Assembly: GCF_024054565.1 (NCBI RefSeq)
Contig: NZ_JAMXLR010000073.1
Span: 1 to 64,000 of the forward strand
From: Aeoliella straminimaris
Lineage (GTDB): Bacteria; Planctomycetota; Planctomycetia; Pirellulales; Lacipirellulaceae
Direction of reading: 5' to 3'
DNA: 64,000 nucleotides
Shown here: piece by piece, positions 61,882 through 64,000 of the stretch
Layout of the letters: every line of letters begins with the position of its first letter
Numbering within the stretch: the stretch's first letter is position 1
Made by a program: the position numbers and the translations under genes
Notes under the pieces: generated by a model
The model's database searches: none
What the model was told of the DNA's origin: nothing
What the model saw: the letters and a program-made list of their open reading frames with translations, nothing else

Positions 61882-63653
61882 GTCAGACGCACGATTTCTT
61901 CACACGCTTCGCCCGACTACTCAACTCCGGCCAGGCCCGCAGTGTGATCCTGTGTGGCAACATTTACGATCTGCTGTGGGATGGCGAGGCGTACGTGCCG
62001 CTGAACTCGTTCCTGCTCAAGAAAACGGCCGCACCCGGGTTGTTACAGTTAGTGTACGAGCTGAACGGGCCAGTTCGGATGGACGACACCACCCGCGACA
62101 AACTGCGTGGCGCGTGGGTGGAATGGAAGTCGGGGGTCGATGCCAACACGCTGGCCCTGCGCGAGCTGCACCAGCGTGGCTCGAAGCTCGAGATGTACCA
62201 GGAAGAGTTCGACCGCAACATTCGCGACGCGACGGGCAATCCGACACTCGCCCTGGAGCTTCTGCGGCAACTGACTATTTGTTCGCGGGCTGCGCTGCGA
62301 GAGAATCTGATCATCATCGTCGAAGCAGCCGACATGCTGCTGCCGGAGCAGGGCAACCTGGCGGCGCTCAACGATCGGCAGATGCATCGCATCAGCATCG
62401 TGCACGACTGGTTTGGCGATCCCGAATTTGCCGAAGGGGCCGACTCGGTCTGCTTGCTCGCTGAGTCGCGGGCGCTAATCCACAACCGCGTGGCACGGAT
62501 GCCGCAGGTGTTGAGCGTAGAAGTGCCCGCACCGTCCCTGGAGCACCGTGTTGCATTCATCGAAAACTACACGGAGCGGACCACCCCCAAGCCAAAACTG
62601 TGGTCGACCCCGGAGGTGCTGGGCAAATGTACGGCCGGGCTGTCGCTGCAGGCACTGCGGCAGATGCTGGCCGGTGCGGCGTACACCGGCGAAGAGCTGA
62701 CGGCCGATACGGTGTTTGAGAAGGTGGAGGAGTTTATCCGCACCCAGTTGGGTGACGACGTGGTTGACTTCAAGAAGCCCACACACGACCTGGACGACGT
62801 GGTGGGCTTTACGCAGCTCAAGGAGTTCTTGAGTCGCGAGTTGATTCCCCGTTTCAAGGCCGAAGGACCCAAGGCTCTGCCCGGTGCCGCGGTGGCCGGG
62901 GCGATTGGCAGTGGCAAGACGTTCATCTTCGAAGCCGTGGCCGCCGAGCTGGATCTGCCCGTGCTGGTGCTGAAGAATATTCGCAGCCAGTGGTTTGGAC
63001 AGACGGACGTGGTATTCGAACGCTTGCGCCGCGTGCTCGATGCGCTCGACAAGGTGGTGATCTTTGTCGACGAAGCCGACACCCAGTTCGGCCGCGTGGA
63101 CGCCAACGCACACGAAACTGAGCGCCGGCTTACCGGTAAGATCCAGGGCATGATGAGCGATCCGCAGCTTCGCGGCCATGTGCTGTGGCTGTTGATGACC
63201 GCTCGCATTCATCTGCTGTCGCCCGACATTCGGCGGCCTGGTCGCGTAGGCGACCTGATCATTCCGGTGCTCGATCCCGTGGGGGACGATCGCCTGGCGT
63301 TCATTCGCTGGCTGCTCGACTCGGTGAAATTTGCGGGCGATGCCGATTCGACCCAAGACGACTTGGTCCGGGAGCTCGACGAAGACTTGTTGCCCACCGA
63401 GTACTCTGCCGCGTCGTTTGCTTCGCTTCGCTCGCTGCTGTTGGCGCTGGAACCAGAAACGTGGGAAGACGTCCGCGCGGCGGTCCACGACCAGATCTCG
63501 CCCGACATCGGGGCCACGCGCGAGTACCAGACTCTGCAAGCACTGCTGAACTGTACGCGACGTTCGCTGCTGCCGAATCCTGACTTCACGGTCGAAGATC
63601 GCCAAAACTGGGAACGCCGCATCCGCGAACTAGAATTGGACGGCATTGGGTAG
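61878..63653 (+). CDS. AAA-family ATPase coupled to the Rieske oxygenase
   Basis: A 591-residue protein with a C-terminal AAA domain: Walker A GAIGSGKT at 341-348, Walker B IFVDEAD at 395-401, and a later RRPGRVGD sensor-like segment. The N-terminal half (about 1-230) has a similar alpha/beta pattern with RSVILCGNIY but no P-loop, suggesting a degenerate second ATPase domain. No membrane segment. ATG 61878 overlaps the upstream TGA. The role is unknown; a chaperone or remodelling role for a co-expressed enzyme is a guess. Confidence 0.8.
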   Translation: MSQTHDFFTRFARLLNSGQARSVILCGNIYDLLWDGEAYVPLNSFLLKKTAAPGLLQLVYELNGPVRMDDTTRDKLRGAWVEWKSGVDANTLALRELHQRGSKLEMYQEEFDRNIRDATGNPTLALELLRQLTICSRAALRENLIIIVEAADMLLPEQGNLAALNDRQMHRISIVHDWFGDPEFAEGADSVCLLAESRALIHNRVARMPQVLSVEVPAPSLEHRVAFIENYTERTTPKPKLWSTPEVLGKCTAGLSLQALRQMLAGAAYTGEELTADTVFEKVEEFIRTQLGDDVVDFKKPTHDLDDVVGFTQLKEFLSRELIPRFKAEGPKALPGAAVAGAIGSGKTFIFEAVAAELDLPVLVLKNIRSQWFGQTDVVFERLRRVLDALDKVVIFVDEADTQFGRVDANAHETERRLTGKIQGMMSDPQLRGHVLWLLMTARIHLLSPDIRRPGRVGDLIIPVLDPVGDDRLAFIRWLLDSVKFAGDADSTQDDLVRELDEDLLPTEYSAASFASLRSLLLALEPETWEDVRAAVHDQISPDIGATREYQTLQALLNCTRRSLLPNPDFTVEDRQNWERRIRELELDGIG

Positions 63654-63770
63654 TTGGGGCTGTGGCCTGAGCGCGGTAAGTTGCACCTAGCAGCTTGATG
63701 GCAATTTCTGCACCAATATTGGGCGATTCTTTGCGAATACGCTTTCAAATCCACTCATGGGGAGGTTTTG

Positions 63771-64000
63771 ATGCACATTCAACGTCTATCTTACGTCATG
63801 GCCCTGTTGTTGCTGGTGGCAACGCCTGTTGGCGCCCAGCAGCTTTTTTCCAGTTTGACCGGCCCGCTTAGTGTCGAGCCGGTGGAAGACGGCGCCGTTA
63901 CCAACGTGCCCTACATCACCTGGGGCGGCGACGTGGCCACGTTCTTGGCCAACGGCGGGCTGGAGACCAAGCCCGATTCCATCTACGGCAAGAGCGGACT
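63771..64000 (+). CDS. Secreted solute-binding-type protein, 5' fragment
   Basis: The first 76 codons of a gene running off the window. A signal peptide (about residues 1-22) is followed by ITWGGDVATFLANGG, resembling periplasmic ABC substrate-binding proteins of planctomycetes. GGGGAGG lies five bases before the ATG. The ABC ATPase at 59770-60672 could be its partner (inference). Confidence 0.65.
   Translation, partial: MHIQRLSYVMALLLLVATPVGAQQLFSSLTGPLSVEPVEDGAVTNVPYITWGGDVATFLANGGLETKPDSIYGKSG

Overview
The window reads as chromosomal DNA of a planctomycete, most likely of the Pirellulales. The evidence is high GC, a planctomycete-specific domain (TIGR03067 type), DUF6807/PmoA and glucuronate isomerase-like proteins, a sodium-pump oxaloacetate decarboxylase, secreted Cys-rich proteins, and a Hanks-type kinase with C-terminal zinc ribbons. 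No rRNA, tRNA, CRISPR array or transposase was recognised.

Left part (1-14.7 kb): the 5' end of a response regulator, an overlapping Ser/Thr kinase/PP2C phosphatase pair, a pgsB-pgsC-pgsW poly-gamma-glutamate-type operon (no pgsA seen), two small secreted Cys-rich proteins (one a 65-cysteine repeat protein resembling a giant metallothionein), an endonuclease/exonuclease/phosphatase protein, a 953-residue membrane protein, a sigma-54 activator and a methyltransferase.

Accessory region (14.7-24.6 kb): noncoding repeats and orphan genes lead into an array of seven integron attC sites, each about 90 bp, all in one orientation, at 17793-23908. Each cassette carries an inverse core that matches, or nearly matches, the start of its own cassette. 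Cargo: an LRR protein, a SUKH (SMI1/KNR4) protein, a tiny membrane protein, a GH28-like beta-helix enzyme, two membrane proteins and a TIGR03067 protein. No integron integrase lies in the window, so locally this is a CALIN-type array. Upstream of it, three copies of an unrelated repeat with a GGTTGT-g-ACAACC palindrome precede successive genes.

Middle (24.6-36.8 kb): type II NADH dehydrogenase, a sucrose operon (sucrose synthase, bifunctional sucrose-phosphate synthase/phosphatase, ROK fructokinase), a secreted papain-like protease, a small lipoprotein, a UbiA prenyltransferase and RecQ.

Sugar-acid and rhamnose region (36.7-57 kb): glucuronate isomerase and a DUF6807 protein face a GH88 unsaturated glucuronyl hydrolase, an SDR, a secreted BNR_4 propeller, KDPG aldolase and KDG kinase. 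A second cluster holds rhamnulokinase, an NCS1-type permease, L-rhamnose isomerase and a divergent RhaS/R-like regulator. Together they could degrade a rhamnose- and uronate-containing polysaccharide such as ulvan (inference). Between the clusters lie a toxin-antitoxin pair, DinB and DUF6940 proteins, and an oadG-oadB-oadA operon with birA. The oad operon is interrupted by a four-helix-bundle (S23/IVP) gene flanked by inverted octanucleotide repeats, which looks like a small mobile element. The same octamers occur without a gene at 15011-15058.

Right end (57-64 kb): a PaaK/CapK-like adenylate-forming enzyme, a DUF2817 peptidase-like protein, an ABC ATPase, a Rieske oxygenase translationally coupled to an unusual AAA ATPase, and the start of a secreted solute-binding-type protein.
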